Notes: a model not told the origin generated them from the sequence alone. DNA of 64,000 nucleotides from Tricholoma matsutake (GCA_026075535.2 AP026538.1:14578337-14642336), one strand, 5' to 3'; positions 11,270 to 24,042 are shown, counted from the first letter of the stretch. Made by a program: numbers and translations.

Positions 11270-13289
11270 TTTTCTGTGATCTGTAGAATCTAAAGAGCTG
11301 CTTCAACTTTCAAGTTGGTTCGGCGTAAGGTGGGCAGGATGTCTTAACATCCCTTTGAACCCCTCTCGAGAATGTTATCCACATTTCTTGCAATATCATG
11401 TACGAGTGGAATCCAATAACTTTTGACGTGTTTTTAGGACGACGCGTTCCGATAGGTGTTTGTCGTAAAATGATGGTTTTCTTGAAGCTTTGGTCAAGCG
11501 CCATGGGACCCAGTATAGAAGGGCTTGTAAGTCAAGATCGACCCTGCAGTGGGAACGCTACTGGTGGAAGCCATAGCGCAGTGTTCAGAGATTGAGTTTG
11601 CGTCCAAGTTGAGTCGGTGTGGAATCTTAGGGTTAGGGTTGCTCGCTGCTCGCAATAGTACTAGTGGTGGCATGGCTTCTTAAACACTACGGGGAGGATG
11701 ATTTAATGTTACATGATATATAAGGAACATACTAGTCAATTGCAGTAAATGAGAATGAAGTGTTTCCCCGTTGAAATAATCCCCATTCGCCTTTGTCCCA
11801 CCAAAGCCTCTCCCTCTCCATAAAACCAACATAAAACAACATCCAGTTACGCCCGCCGCTGCGCCAACTGGTGGGGCTTACTATACTCGATCCCCAGATT
11901 CTTCCAATTTATCAACGGGCTTTAGCAGTTCGACACGATTCCGTTGGTTGATTCATTACCGTCCGGCCTAATTGCAGAACACGAGCAATGCCAGTGTATT
12001 CTGTGAGTTGATTTTAACTGAGGACCAATCGACGATTTTAACATCCTCCATCCTTGTGCGAGTCGAATGAGAGAAGTGATCCTGAGATGAAAACCACCCA
12101 AAAAAAAACCAGACAAAGGGTTTTTCGTCGTTTATCGAACGAAATGTGCCGCCGCCCCCGTCTAAAGTGTAAAGTGCATTGCGATTTTCTCAAAAAAAAA
12201 ACCCCTCGTAAAGTAAAAAAGACTCTCGACAGGACTCACAATGCTGGCGTATACCCCCCCATGGATAATAACTCGGAAAAGCACCCCTAAACGACAACCC
12301 CCCCCCCCAACAAACTCTTCATAATCCAGCCCCAAGATCGGGCCGTGGTTGTTCGCATTCAAAAAAAAAGTCGGGGGTGGAAAACACGATTTTTGGACGA
12401 CGTGATCTGGGACGTCGTTGAAAAAGTTTGACGCGTCTGATCTGATTCAGGATTGGAATTGGGGGGGGGGGGGGCGCGTTCGTAAGCCATATTGTGAGTC
12501 GTCACGGGATGCAACGAGTTTTGCGCTTGAGCGCGAATATATATATATATGGGCGTTGAATCTTTCTTTCCGATATGAGCTCGGCTGTTGGTATCGGAAT
12601 TGCCTTCTTGTCCCTGGATTAGGGGCGCATAAAGCGAGTAAGTTAGACCCCTTGAAATCGTGCAGCACGATCGAAAATATTGGGCACGGTGTTGAGATTT
12701 CGGTGACCCGTATCTCGAAGCTAGCTTAGCCCCTTTTTTAAGGGTTTCGAGAGTGTAGGGAAATGGGGGTCGCGGCGGGGCAATGATAATGAATGCCACA
12801 CGATTGCTGACGATTGAGATTTGATCCAGCTTTTCTTTTTGCGAGGTTTGTAACATAGTTGAGGCGTGCGAGAGCTTTCGATGGAACACTAGTCAACGCC
12901 CTTATTTATTTTCGGTAACTCGTAATTGGCCTGCATTAAACATCTATCGAAATGATCAGATCAATCAACACAAAGAAGCTGAAAACTCCGGGAGAAAACG
13001 CACATGGATTGTATTGTCTTGTACTGGCCATAAAAAAAATTGGCCTCTCATAAATTCGTTGATCTTTGGCTTTCGTAAGTCGGATGAAGATTATTGTGGA
13101 ATCTGTGCATCGCCTGGTAACTTGATGACGTTCAGGCCGTTAGGTTAGAACACCGTCGGGTTTGCATTTGAGTAGATGTTCGCTTTCGTAGGCAGTAATA
13201 TGAGAAACAGTGGTGAATATGTCAGCGCAATTTACAGGAACAGTGGGACTGGAAAGAATAGGGGAAGATAGTTCTGATGGACTAAGAAA
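11270..13289. other. Intergenic region with simple-sequence tracts
   Basis: No recognisable protein. The stretch contains TTAGGGTTAGGGTT at 11627-11640 (two telomere-type units), A-runs near 12102 and 12190, C-runs near 12298, a G-run near 12462-12475 and an AT dinucleotide run near 12538-12550. The longest frame (12359-12889, -, 176 codons) spans these runs, is rich in S, P and T, and overlaps an opposite frame, so I do not accept it as a gene. Confidence 0.4.
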
Positions 13290-13930
13290 CTAGATGTGGG
13301 CTCTGGCCGCTTGAGATCCAGGGTCAAGCCTCCACGTCGACTTGCAGTAACGCTCTCCCCTACGAAACAGCCACCTTCGTGCATAGTGCCAAGCACACAA
13401 TATTAATGCCACCACCATAATGATGAACAGCTCAGAGAAGCCCAACGACTTGAAGTCGCCTCCACCAAGAGTCAGGAGACGAGGAGTGGAATTGGCCGGC
13501 ACGATGTTTTGCTTCTCGCGTTCTTCTCGGAACTTGGCAAGCATGTTGCGCTAACTCGTGGTAGGGCCAGGTGCATCTGAAGAAAGTTTAGTGAGGTATG
13601 AACAAACAGAAAGCGAATTGTGATACTTACTACTTTGCCACCGAAATCATCACCGAGAACGACGTTCAGAGTCCAAGACGGATACGTATGCACCACAAGC
13701 GTCACAGACTTGTCAGTTTTTTGGTGACCGGAAACACTAGAAGTGTTCATGAGCTGAATGCCAGCCAATTCGACAGAGAGTAGCGTTATTGATGGGACGA
13801 CGAAAGGTTTGCACCACTTATCTCTCTACAGCTATGTACTTACACTCCTTGGTTATCCGCTCATACACGTCTTCTAAATTGCCGTCGCGGGAAGCGTTGA
13901 CGAGGGCTCGATAGCGAAAGAAGGTGGTGA
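13290..13930 (-). CDS. Hypothetical single-span membrane protein, multi-exon
   Basis: Minus-strand exons in CpG-rich DNA. An upstream part reads RYRALVNASRDGNLEDVYER then ITKEC and meets a GTAAGT donor (near 13845). A middle exon (about 13635-13755) reads LMNTSSVSGHQKTDKSVTLV then VHTYPSWTLNVVLGDDFGGK, also ending at GTAAGT. The last frame (13544-13290) is NMLAKFREEREKQNIVPANS, then one hydrophobic helix (ELFIIMVVALILCAWHYA) and a basic RRWLFRRGERY tail. That suggests a lumenal domain, one membrane span and a short cytosolic tail. The middle and last parts join only across an in-frame TAG near 13550, so a further intron or a defect is needed. Family unknown to me. Confidence 0.4.
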
Positions 13931-14069
13931 TGGGTTAGGATGTCGTGGCAAGTAGTGCTTCATCGAGGATGCACGATTAAGCGTTTGTAAAATCGGGTAT
14001 TTGGTGATGGGCTGGGATGTAGTGGAAATAGTGTTGATCGAGGATGCACAAAAGTCACTTGTAAAATCG
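13926..14069. repeat. Tandem duplication, about 70 bp unit
   Basis: Two diverged direct copies (13926-13995 and 14003-14069) share GGTGATGGG, GGATGT-GTGG, TCGAGGATGCAC and TTGTAAAATCG in the same order. It lies beside the upstream exon of the membrane-protein gene. Confidence 0.6.
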
Positions 14070-14861
14070 AATGTTGGAAGAAGACACGAGTGAGCGTTGG
14101 ATGTTGAGTCCCATTAATGTTACCCGCTAGTACTTTCAACCTGCCTCTCTCCCCTCCTCCTCTTCCCATCCTTCCCTTTTCCATCTTCCCTCGCCGTTTC
14201 CCTCCACCTCCCACCAAAGATCGACACTACTCCTTGTCTTCCCCAATGTCCTCATCCTCACCCCCCAACCCCAACCCTCATTCCTTCCACTCCCACCCTG
14301 ATACTCCCTGGAAACACAAACACCAGCCCTGATGAAGGCATGTTGTCTCCCAGCATATTAGCCACTGGAGCGGATCTCTTGCGTTGTTCTTTTCGTTTGC
14401 CTAGGACGGGACGGGGTGGGGATGGGACTGAGGGGAGGGGGGGTGCACTGAGGTTGACATTAGCATTAGAGGAGCTACAGCTGGAGCTAAGCTTGGGTGC
14501 CGAATCGCCCCCCTTTTCCTTTCAGCTTGGGAGGGAGTGGGATGGGAGGGATAGCTCGTGTGGGACCAAGGTGATGGAATCCGATTACTACGAGTAGGCG
14601 ATGGTGAGGGACAGGTACTCGTGCTACAGGTGTCGTGTCTTCTAGCCTAAGGAGGTCCGCGAATGCTACTTATTAGACAGCGAGTTAACAGATTTCATTA
14701 TGTAAGCGAATGATGTCACAAAGTGTTAAATGGCATGTCACCTGCAAACACGGCTCCTCTCTCGCCTGCGCACCTCTCCTCTCCTCTTCGCTTCCCATCC
14801 CTTCCTCGTGGCTAATATGAGGCTGGGTAATGCTGTCACCATCTCCCATGCCTCCCACACC
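14070..14861. other. Pyrimidine/purine-rich intergenic DNA
   Basis: Strongly skewed CT-rich (14140-14320) and G-rich (14395-14450) runs give proline- or glycine-rich chance frames on both strands. I see no gene. The CpG-rich host segment ends here at the 5' LTR of the large gypsy element. Confidence 0.4.
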
Positions 14862-14866
14862 CTTTC

Positions 14867-15206
14867 TGTAAGGATAGCTTGATCTGGGTGATGCGCGCTC
14901 CAGTATTTTCCTTTTCATCTTTCCATTCCATTATTTCATTTATTTCATCTCTATGGTTTCTTTCCTTTTCTTTTATCCTATCTCTTCTCATATGATGACT
15001 TATCTGTATTTCCAATCCCTTGCTGCTTACTACTTGACAACGAGCTGGACTCTTTATTTAGATACCCGACATGCCCGAATTCTTACTTATGTAAACGAGC
15101 AGTTTTGTAACCAGTAGGGTAGAGAATTCTGAACCTATTAAACTGTCTATCGAGTGACCTTAGAACTTCATGTGCTAGAACCATGACTTGTCATGCTTGT
15201 ATCACA
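14867..15206 (+). repeat. 5' LTR of the nested gypsy element
   Basis: 340 bp, TG...CA ends, closely matching 32571-32909 along its full length with scattered differences, many of them C/T or G/A (for example GACAACGAGC against GACAACAAGC). The amount of difference shows this is an old insertion compared with the 43697-49150 element. Confidence 0.85.
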
Positions 15207-15354
15207 TATTTTTGACAGTCTACCCGCTCAAACTTTACTACTACCAAACTTCTGCTCGCTTCACATCTGGATCTCTTAGTCTGATCAACTGAGGCTCTCA
15301 CTGCTAGGCGACACCTTTGCAACAACTTTTCTACACTTCACCTATATTGACACC

Positions 15355-17654
15355 TTGTTATGTCTGAAACTCATTAACCCACTTCATAACCGTTTGGCCT
15401 GTGAATATGTGGCTGCACCAATTCTGGGTGAGATACCATCTAGTTCCACTGGTACAACTGACCTTGAGTTGGGGGCAGCTCCTTTGCCCCTCACTTTGAC
15501 TTCTGGCGCAGTCATGGAGGAGGCTGCTACAGCGCGTAACAGGCAGAATTTTCCTGTGGACCAAGTTGTTAGCCCTCACTTGTATAGTGATGTGGTTGCG
15601 ACTAGACCATCCTCTGCTGCTAGTCAGCATGATGATACCCAGCTAGACGCCGGTATTTTGGAGATCTGTTCAGCTCCAACTACACCTTATCTTGAAGGTT
15701 TCTCATCTCAAGTAGACCATGCTTTCAATGACAATTCAACTTTATTTTCTTCCACTTGAGTAATGACTGAAAATTCTCCTGATGAGGAGATTAATAATAA
15801 TGAACCCTGGACTTTAGTTGAGCCCAAATGTGCCCAAAGACATTGTCATTCTGACACTGGAACCACTGAGTTCTCAAGAGGAAACAGTTTGACTTCTGAA
15901 CAAGAAACTGCGGTTAAAGATGCTGAACAGAATTTGACCACTGAAGAACGAGAGAAAATTAATTGTTGTTATGAGAAAGTGCACTTTGATAATGATGGAG
16001 ATGAATCTTTGAGAGGTGAGGGACCCTTGAAAGGAAAAGGCGTTGACCCTAATAATTGGGGAGCCTTGAAATTTGAATTGGCCAAATTGGATGTGAATGC
16101 CCAAAGAGAGGCAATGAGAACTTGGAATATGGTCCAAGACCAGGACCAAAATAAGGAATCTAGAACTGGTAAAGGAAAGTCGCCTCACCAGAAAAGTTCC
16201 AAATATAAAGCTCGAGTCAAGAGTGTAATGGATGAAGACGCACCAAAAGCGAGTGCTACTGCTGCAGCTAAAGAGAAAAACCCTCCAAAACCAAGTTCAC
16301 ACCAATGTCCAATGCTTTGATGAATTGAGTAGCAAACACTGTAAAGGGTCATCGATGACCAAACATTTGCCAGGAATGCCAAAGCTCGGATATACGGCCC
16401 TTGTCTCAAATTTCCCCTGGAAGTTTTCTAGGTCGAGCAATGAGCCATATTGAAGATAATGAACACTTACCTTCAGACCCATCTGATAGCGCATTCAGCT
16501 CTTCTGAGTCTATGGATTCCTCAGACCCTGAAAGTGGATCTAGTGGAGGTAAAAGAAAATGTCATCAAACTCAATCTCGATCAACTCGATCAAGGTCATC
16601 AAAACCGAAACACAAAACATTGCTAAAGCCGCTTGCACCATTGGATTATGATGGCATGGCTGATGCTTGCAGTTACCACCAATTTGTAACTGAGGGAACT
16701 GACTATGTCATTTCAGGTTGCATTCATAAACGACGAAGGGTTTTTGTACTCTCCTATTATTTGAGAGGCAAAGCTTACGATTTCTACACTCAGAAAGTAG
16801 CCATGAACACTTATGATTGGAGTTTGAGACAGTTTTTTGAAGAGTTATTTAATTACTGTTTTCCTATCAATTACTGTATGAAGCAAAGAGAAAGGCTCTG
16901 TAAATGTTTCCAGAATTCAAAGACTGTATTGGAGTTCATCTATGAGCTAGAAGAGATAATCAACATGATTGGACTGGTAGATGAACAAGAGAAAGTCGTA
17001 CACCTATGGGATGGCTTTCAACCTGTGATCCAGAAAGGACTCTGGCATGATGGGTATAACCCCGAAGTATCCTCATGGGAAGAAATAAAGCATGCCACAC
17101 AGGTTATCGAATAGTTGGAGGAAGTGGCTGATAGATGCGAGCATCATGTTACATTTGACACCCATGGTAACAATTCCAGTTTCCCTAGGAACTGACAAAA
17201 TGAAACAACTGCCTATGAGAATAATGGCAATAAAAATGGTAAACCCTCACAGAACAATCAACGACATGAGGAACACCGGAATACTTACCAAAATGATAAC
17301 CATCATGAAAACTCCCAAGGAAATAATTGTCGCCCCAATAATAACGATGGTAACTCTAGGTCAAACCAGGAGAACCAGAATGGCGCAAATAATCGAGAAG
17401 GCCACTCGAAACCTCAATTAAGTGCTAAAGAATGAAATGAGTATCTTGCCACTGGAAAATGCTTCAATTGTGGAGAAACTGGACACGTTAGCCAAAACTG
17501 TCTGCACGGAGGTTCCATGACTTCAAATAGACCTAATAGACCCCCTGGCATTGCTTCACATAATGTCGAGGTTTAGTTTGATGAGTATGATGATGTTAGA
17601 GGATTGGCCGAGACAACAGAAATTCCTGTTGCAAGCATTAGGATCAGCCCTACC
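15355..17654 (+). pseudogene. gag: gag of the nested gypsy element
   Basis: A structural capsid precursor broken into frames at 15355-15759, 15763-16320, 16401-17114 and beyond. The N-terminal part is acidic and S/T-rich (MTENSPDEEINNNEPWTLVE). The capsid-like core is at 16620-17114 (LAPLDYDGMADACSYHQFV, VFVLSYYLRGKAYDFYTQKV, LRQFFEELFNYCFPINY). An Asn-rich linker follows, then one CCHC zinc knuckle, CFNCGETGHVSQNC (about 17461-17502), which would bind RNA. Stops and shifts make it inactive. The coding trace runs up to the target duplication of the MITE at 17655. Confidence 0.8.
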
Positions 17655-18097
17655 TAGTGTTTGAAGGTCCAGTCCATGGTTATGTAACAGTCTTCTGGAA
17701 TTTTGAGATGTAATCTGCTTGTTAAAGCCTTACAACTTATCCTGGCATTCCAGGACTTTTTGTACACAATGTCAAGATAGGACCAAAAATGTTTTGTCAT
17801 TATGCTTTAGTAATTTTCACTGAATTAAACCTATTAAACACAAAACAAGTTTTCCAGTTCATACATTTTTCTTAAAACCTCGGAAAATGTATAGACTGGA
17901 AAAATTGTTTTATGTTTAATATGTTTAATTCTGTAAAACCAACTGAGGCATAATGACAAACCTTTTCAATCATATATTGACATTGTGTACAAAAAGTCTG
18001 GAAATGCCAGGATAAGTTGTAAGGCTTTAACAAGCAGATTACATCTCAAAATTCCAAAAGACTGTTACATAACCATGGACTGGACCTTCAAACACTA
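17655..18097. mobile_element. hAT-like foldback MITE
   Basis: A 443-bp element that is almost entirely one inverted repeat: the left arm (TAGTGTTTGAAGGTCCAGTC onward, to about 17785) returns in reverse complement in the right arm, ending in GACTGGACCTTCAAACACTA. It is flanked by a perfect 8-bp duplication, GCCCTACC (17647-17654 and 18098-18105). The 8-bp duplication and TAGTG start are typical of the hAT superfamily. No ORF; it would depend on a transposase elsewhere. It interrupts the gag-pol frame of the gypsy element and so is younger. Confidence 0.9.
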
Positions 18098-18105
18098 GCC
18101 CTACC

Positions 18106-21100
18106 TGATTGCTTTGCATGCGACGGCTGTGTTGGAACAAATGCAGCCCTATCCTTTTGATGAGTTGCCAGTCAAGGATAGTCAATTCTTGGTGTACCAA
18201 TTTGAGGAAGATCGATATGTGATCATGGATCAGGAACTCTGTGACAATGAATACATTAATGGTGAACTACTCATAAAAGAAGACTTCAACTTACCAGAGT
18301 GGTATGCAATATGATGTGCTAAGCAAAATAACAGGACTTTACAAGCCAGTAATCATTGGGCATTGGGCCCATTGATGGATGACATTATATGGTGGGGGTT
18401 GATTCACATTGTCTCTCAGGGGATCGTCTTGTATCCTTGTTCTCTGAATGGTCCTGCTGAGAGGTGGGAGGTTGCAAATGCATAATTTGGTTATACTATA
18501 ACAGATAGAGCGATGGGAACAACAATTTCTGTACCAAATGAATTAATATTTGAACCTTTGACTGACCTAATAACCTGGTTTGTGAGACCAAGTAGAGGAT
18601 TTGCCTGTGCATGGAGTACAAGTACCATGACAAACTTATGCAGGCTTACAATGGAATGCAGCGACACCGAAAGACTTTACATGACAAATTCCAAAACTGA
18701 TAGTAAATGTCATGCAAGTTAATGGGCACCCAGCTTGAGCATTACTGGATTCTGGGTCACTGGTAGATTTTATGTTGATGGCACTAGTGGATCAGCTGAA
18801 AGTAACCAAGGTTGAAGTTGAGAAGCCATTGTCACTACAATTGGCTGTGCAAGGATCCCGCTCCAAAGTAAATTGGAGCACCACTGTAAATTTCAAATAC
18901 CAGTTAATTAACAAGGAATGACACTTTGATGTTGTGAACCTATCTAGCTATGACCTTATCCTAGGAACTCCATGGTTGTTCATGCATTGTATAACAATGG
19001 GTCTAAATCTGGCATGCATGATTGTCGGGAGCAATGAGTCATTACCTCTTAAGGGTAATGCAGTTACCAAAATATTGTTGCATGTGATGGAGGTTGCTGA
19101 AGGAGATCTTCAACATGCTAGAGAAGAATTAATTGAGTGTGCTTGGCCACTATGCAAAGAGATGGCAGAAATGGGCTTACCACCATTATGGGTGACCAAT
19201 CATGAAATTCCATTGATTGATGTTGGGAAGATCTATCCTTGGTGACCATCTCACTGTCCAGAGATGTTTAGACCTCAATGGACAGATAAAAAGAATGCTT
19301 ACCTTAAATCAGGATGTTGGAAAATTACTAGTGCACAAAATACAGTGCTGATGTTACTGATCCTGAAACCTGGAGGTAAACCAGGTGAAATACCACAGTT
19401 ACAGACTGTAGTGGACTTGGATTCATGTAACGCAAATACAGTAAGAATGACATCACCATTGCCAGATATTGATGATATGCTTTGACATGTTGCGAGTGCT
19501 AAATATAAATCATCGTTAGATTTAAAGGATGCATACGAGCAAATTCAGATTATACCTGATCATGTGGAGCAATCGGCTGTGATGACACCTGATGGAAATA
19601 TGGTGAGCCTTGTCATTCAGCAGGGTGATTGTAATGCACCTGCAATGTACCAAGCAGTAATGAATCATATCTTTTCAGCATATATAGGCCGTTTTTTAGA
19701 TGTATATCTTGATGATATCGTGGTATATTCAGACTCATTTCAGGATCATGTGAAACATGTTAAAATTGTAATTGATATTTTGTGATGGGAGAAGCTTTAC
19801 CTAAGTCTCAAGAAGCTGCATTTCTTAGCAGATGAACTTCATTTGCTAGGGCATATAGTTGGATGCAATGGTATTCGAATGGATCCAGCAAAGGTTGATT
19901 TGGTCGTTGCATGGAAGATGCTGACAAATCGAGATCTTCTCCGGGGTTTCCTAGGGGCTGTGGGTTATCTGGTGGATGACCTTGCAGCCATGCATATCCC
20001 TATGGCAGTGTTACATGGATTGACAGGGGATACTGTGCCTTACCATTGGGAGTATACACATCAGCGTGTGTTTGAGGACATTAAGCAGATCGTTGATAGT
20101 GGTCGCAACTGTCATTGAGTGCCAATCTGATATGATGCAGATGTGGAGCCTGTTTACCTCATTATGGATGGTTGTGCAATGGGTATTTCTGGTGTTGTTG
20201 GCCAAGGGGCTGAGTGGAAGAAAGCGAAAGTAGCTGCATTCTACTCAGCAAAGTTAAATTCTGCACAGCAGAACTATCCTGTGGATGAAATAGAATGTTA
20301 GTGGGCATTGGAACGATGCTTTGACACCATGATATACTTCAGGGTGTGAAGTTTAAGTGGATCACTGACCATAAGGGTTTAATTCACCTCCTGGAGCAGA
20401 AGGATCTTTCTGGGTGACAGGCATGGTGGATGAAAAAAATTAGTGAATTTATTTTTGAGGTCGTGTATGTACTGGGTGAGAAGAATGTGTTAGCCAACAC
20501 ATTATTGTGTATGTATTCTAATGATGCACCTGGAACAGTATGTGCTAGGTCAGAATACACTTATCATGATGTAGTTGATAATGATGCTACTTGTCCACAG
20601 TATCTCCATGCCTGTATTGACTGGAACTGAGGCTGTGTCCAAGACTTGGAGATGGCAAATCTCAGCTGTTATGAATGGGGATCATGCTGATTTTGTTGCC
20701 ATGCCTTTCTAACAAAAGGAGGGTGGGAACAGGGACAAAAACACGAAACTCACAATGGAACCTGATAAAACCAGATTCACTATCAAAATTCCTGCATGCA
20801 AACCTGCAATAACAAAGATTAAAGAAGAATCTCTGGACCAGAAAGAACGACTTACAATTAGGATCCCTGCATGGAAGCCCAAACCTTCCATGGAACATGC
20901 CACAGAGATGGTGCCTGCTTTTGATCCAGCTGTCGATACAACTGATGACAATCAATCACTGATTAAAGTTGTAGCTGGAGGGCGCGAGGGATTCAACTTA
21001 CCAAGCATCTTGAGGAATCAATATAAATTTGACTCATTCTTCAAGAACATCCTTGAGAATCCTAGACATTACAAGAGCTTTGTATTGGATGATGGACTCA

Positions 21101-21315
21101 TCTACATCAAAATGAATGATTGGAACTTACTGTGCATTCCTAAGTTGTATGTTCAGGGATGGAATGTTCGTGAGATTGTAATTGCTGAAGCACATTCATT
21201 ATTAGCCCATTTAGGAGCTAGTAAAACCCTAGCTTACCTTAGGGACAATGTGTGGTGGAAGGATATGACTTCTGATATGATGTTTTACTGCCAGTCTTGT
21301 GTGACCTGTAAACAG
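18106..21315 (+). pseudogene. pol: pol, first part: protease, RT, RNase H, integrase finger
   Basis: Continues the gypsy polyprotein after the MITE. Protease: ALLDSGSLVDFM (active-site D near 18750) and YDLILGTPWLF (near 18950). Reverse transcriptase: SSLDLKDAYEQIQI (near 19520), then the catalytic YLDDIVVYS (near 19704) and LGHIVGCNGIRMDPAK (near 19850). RNase H: MDGCAMGISGVVGQG and AAFYSAKLNSAQQNYPVDE (20165-20295). Integrase zinc finger: AEAHSLLAHLGASKTLAYLR and CQSCVTC (about 21190-21310). In-frame TGA stops, for example at 19483 and 19783, and frame changes inactivate it. The frame is cut at 21315 by the next insertion, exactly between Gln and Ser of the integrase C-x-x-C-K-Q-S-K-P-S segment. 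Confidence 0.85.
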
Positions 21316-22664
21316 TGATAGGTCCACCTTGTCATTCAAGCTCGGAAAACACATCTATGATCGTCGTTGAAGCTCTACAAACCCATACAAACCCCTCCAA
21401 AGCTCTACAAACCTCTACAAACCTCTACAAAGTCACGAGAAGGCTTCGAAAATATTCGCAACACTTCGAAACTCTTTGCAACACCTCGAAATTCTTTGCA
21501 TGCCTTCGGCCACTGTAATACAATTCCCCCGACCTTCGGACAGCTCAGGATATACACTTGGAGCATCATTGACAAGTTTCGAACTAATTTCGAGCAATAT
21601 TGCAGCAATATCGGCCTTTGAGCAAGCCCGATATTTCCTCGACCAACTTCGAAAATCATTGAACATCAAAAATTGACATCGGATGCTATATCACTATCCA
21701 AATAATCATCGCACGCATGCCAGACGTATCCCCTACCATTGTCGAACAATATCGCACCGATATCGGGCCACGAATGAAGTCCGAAGAATCTTCGAAAATC
21801 TTCGAAAAACATCGAACCTCGAAAAACATCGAACCTCGAAAAACATCGTCGGACACAGTATTTCCTGTTTGAACGATCTTCGGATGCATGCTGGACACAT
21901 GGGACACTATATCAAGTATATCGAACACATTTTGACCGCATGTGCATGCATACAATCCACTCGAAGCAGTTTCCAATCTTTTATTCAATTTTAACAAGGA
22001 CAATCTGGTTTTAGCTATTCTTTCTTATTATTTCTTCATCATGTGTTATATTCACCCTTTCTAGGCTTGCTTTATTGTTCTGATATACTTCTATCATCTT
22101 TGCCTTGAGTTTTCCACATGTTTGCCTCATGTTCTCTAGCCTTTTTAGGTACTTTCTTTATTTTATATAAAAAGATGTACTAGATACAAAGAAAAACAAG
22201 AAAGTGGTCATCTTCCTCCCAGATCACAGTGATTTGAGAGTTCGTTTTAGTCTTATTCAGTCCGAAGTTTGGTGTTTTATGCTAAACTTCCTCAAAATTC
22301 CTCAAAATTCCTCGCATTACGCTATTTTTGCTCTTGTTTCCCTTGATTCGCCTTTGCTTTGCTTCTACTACTCGTCTAGTCCCCTGATCTTGTGTCCAAA
22401 CATATTTGCGCACTCGAAATTCCTTGAACCTTCTCCGAAAAAACCTCGAAAAATATTGCAACATCTTGAAAATCATCGCAAGTCCTCGAAACACATTCTT
22501 TTAGCTTCAAACTGCTTCAACAAGCAGTTGTTTTATGACTATTTGATGGTCGGTCTGACAGGTGACATCTAGAGGGCCTCGCATCCTTCCTCTGACTTGT
22601 GTTATACCATCTGAAGCCATTTTGTGGGTTTTGTTTGGGTTTCCAGGTTGAGCATCATCAACGG
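21316..22664 (+). mobile_element. Unclassified 1.35-kb repeat element, copy 1
   Basis: Removing this segment restores an in-frame integrase (CKQ then SKPSTQKPYGLL), so it is an insertion. It starts TGATAGGTCCACCTTGT and ends CATCATCAACGG. Both ends recur in reverse orientation at 40886 and 39894, defining a family. No clear target duplication and no long terminal inverted repeat is seen. Inside are repeated words (CTCTACAAACC near 21400 and CTTCGAAAA / CCTCGAAAAACATCG near 21450-21850) and no recognisable protein. Confidence 0.65.
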
Positions 22665-23884
22665 AGTAAACCATCAACACAAAAACCCTATGGATTATTA
22701 AATCCATTAGACGTACTGTCATACCCATGGGAATCAATAGGAGTCAATTTTGTGGGACCATTACCTGAGTCTAAGAATAGGAATGGCACCTTTAATTCTA
22801 TAATGGTTGTAATATGTTTGCTTACCTCAATGGTACATGTGATTCCGAGTCATGAAAATTATAATGCACATCAAATTGCTGAATTAATGTTTGATGAAGT
22901 CTATAAACTTCATGGATTGCTGAAATCTATAGTTAGTGACCGAGATGTCCTCTTTACCAGTACATTTTGGCAACATCTTAATAAACTGGTTGGCACCCAA
23001 CTCAGAATGTCAAGTGCATACCATCCACAAACTGATGGCACCACTGAGTGTGCTAATCGGACCGTGATGCAAATGCTAAGGCAGTGCGTCAATGAGAAAC
23101 AAATAGACTGGGTGACAAAATTACCCACGATAGAGTTCACGATCAATTCAGCTAGATCTGCAAGTATGGGATATGCACGATTCTTTTTGAATACTGGGCA
23201 TATGCCCAGATCCATGATCTGGGACTCTGCTAAACAAAACAAGTACCCAGGAGTCAGGAATTTTGCTATGCAATGAAAATTGGCATTGATGGCTGTGCAT
23301 GATAGCATCTTGGGCACTCATGTCAATCAGATTTGATCAGCTAATAAGAAAAGACAAGTCATACCTTTAAGAAGGGGGATTTTGTATACCTGTCTTCAAA
23401 AAATATTACATTTCCTAAGGGATTGGCAAGGAAATTGTTTCCAAAGTTTCTGGCCCCTTATTGGATCCTAGAAGACTATGGGAATGGATTGTTCCAAGTC
23501 GAGCTACCAGTGCATCTAAAATGGAGGGGCGTACATGACATCTTTCATGTGTCGTTATTGAGGATACATGTTCCTAACGATGATCACTTGTTCCCTGGTT
23601 GTTTAGACACCCAATTAGGAAATGCCAAGGGAACCAAAGAGGAATGGGCTGTAGATCGTATTATTGGACACACAGGATTGAAGGTTAACTCCATGTTTGA
23701 AATTTGGTGGAAGACCAGGGATGTTACCTGGATGCCGTATTATCAAGTTAGCCATTTACACGCTCTTCAGCAGTATTTTGAATTACTGGGTATTGCCAAT
23801 ATTTCCCATCTTGGGGAAGGCAAAGGGAAACCACCATCAGATGATCCACAGACTTTCATTGGAAATGTAGAATCAGGCCTCTGA
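22665..23884 (+). pseudogene. pol: pol, second part: integrase core and chromodomain-like end
   Basis: Resumes as SKPSTQKPYGLLNPL, then the integrase core: SIGVNFVGPLPES (D64-equivalent reads N), VSDRDVLFTSTFW with its catalytic Asp, and SSAYHPQTDGTTECANRT with the downstream glutamate. The C-terminal module (frame 23423-23884) has GVHDIFHVSLLR, then EEWAVDRIIGHTGLKVNSMF-EIWWKTRDVTWMPY, which fits a diverged chromodomain used for targeting chromatin. Stops at 23276 and nearby break the frame. Confidence 0.8.
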
Positions 23885-24042
23885 CCTGTAAATAAAAGAA
23901 AGAAGAATTGACTCCAGTGCCACAAGTTGCAACTAATTCGACCCCCCTGGCAAGGCCAGTCTACCTACAAAGTTAACCACTTTTGAAACACTACTAGTGG
24001 GCATCATCTCTATACTACACCAGTCCTTACCAGTAATTTTTT

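Noticed and set aside
11627..11640. Telomere repeat (TTAGGG)
   Set aside because: Only two and a third units, isolated in unique DNA; too short to mean a chromosome end or fusion.
12359..12889. 176-codon minus-strand ORF
   Set aside because: Composition is driven by G, C, A and AT runs, and an opposite-strand frame overlaps most of it; no domain or splice context.
14117..14332. Proline/serine-rich ORF
   Set aside because: Produced by a CT-rich tract just before the 5' LTR; no support as a gene.
21316..22664. Intron in the integrase gene
   Set aside because: It begins TG, not GT, and a related copy exists elsewhere in unrelated DNA.
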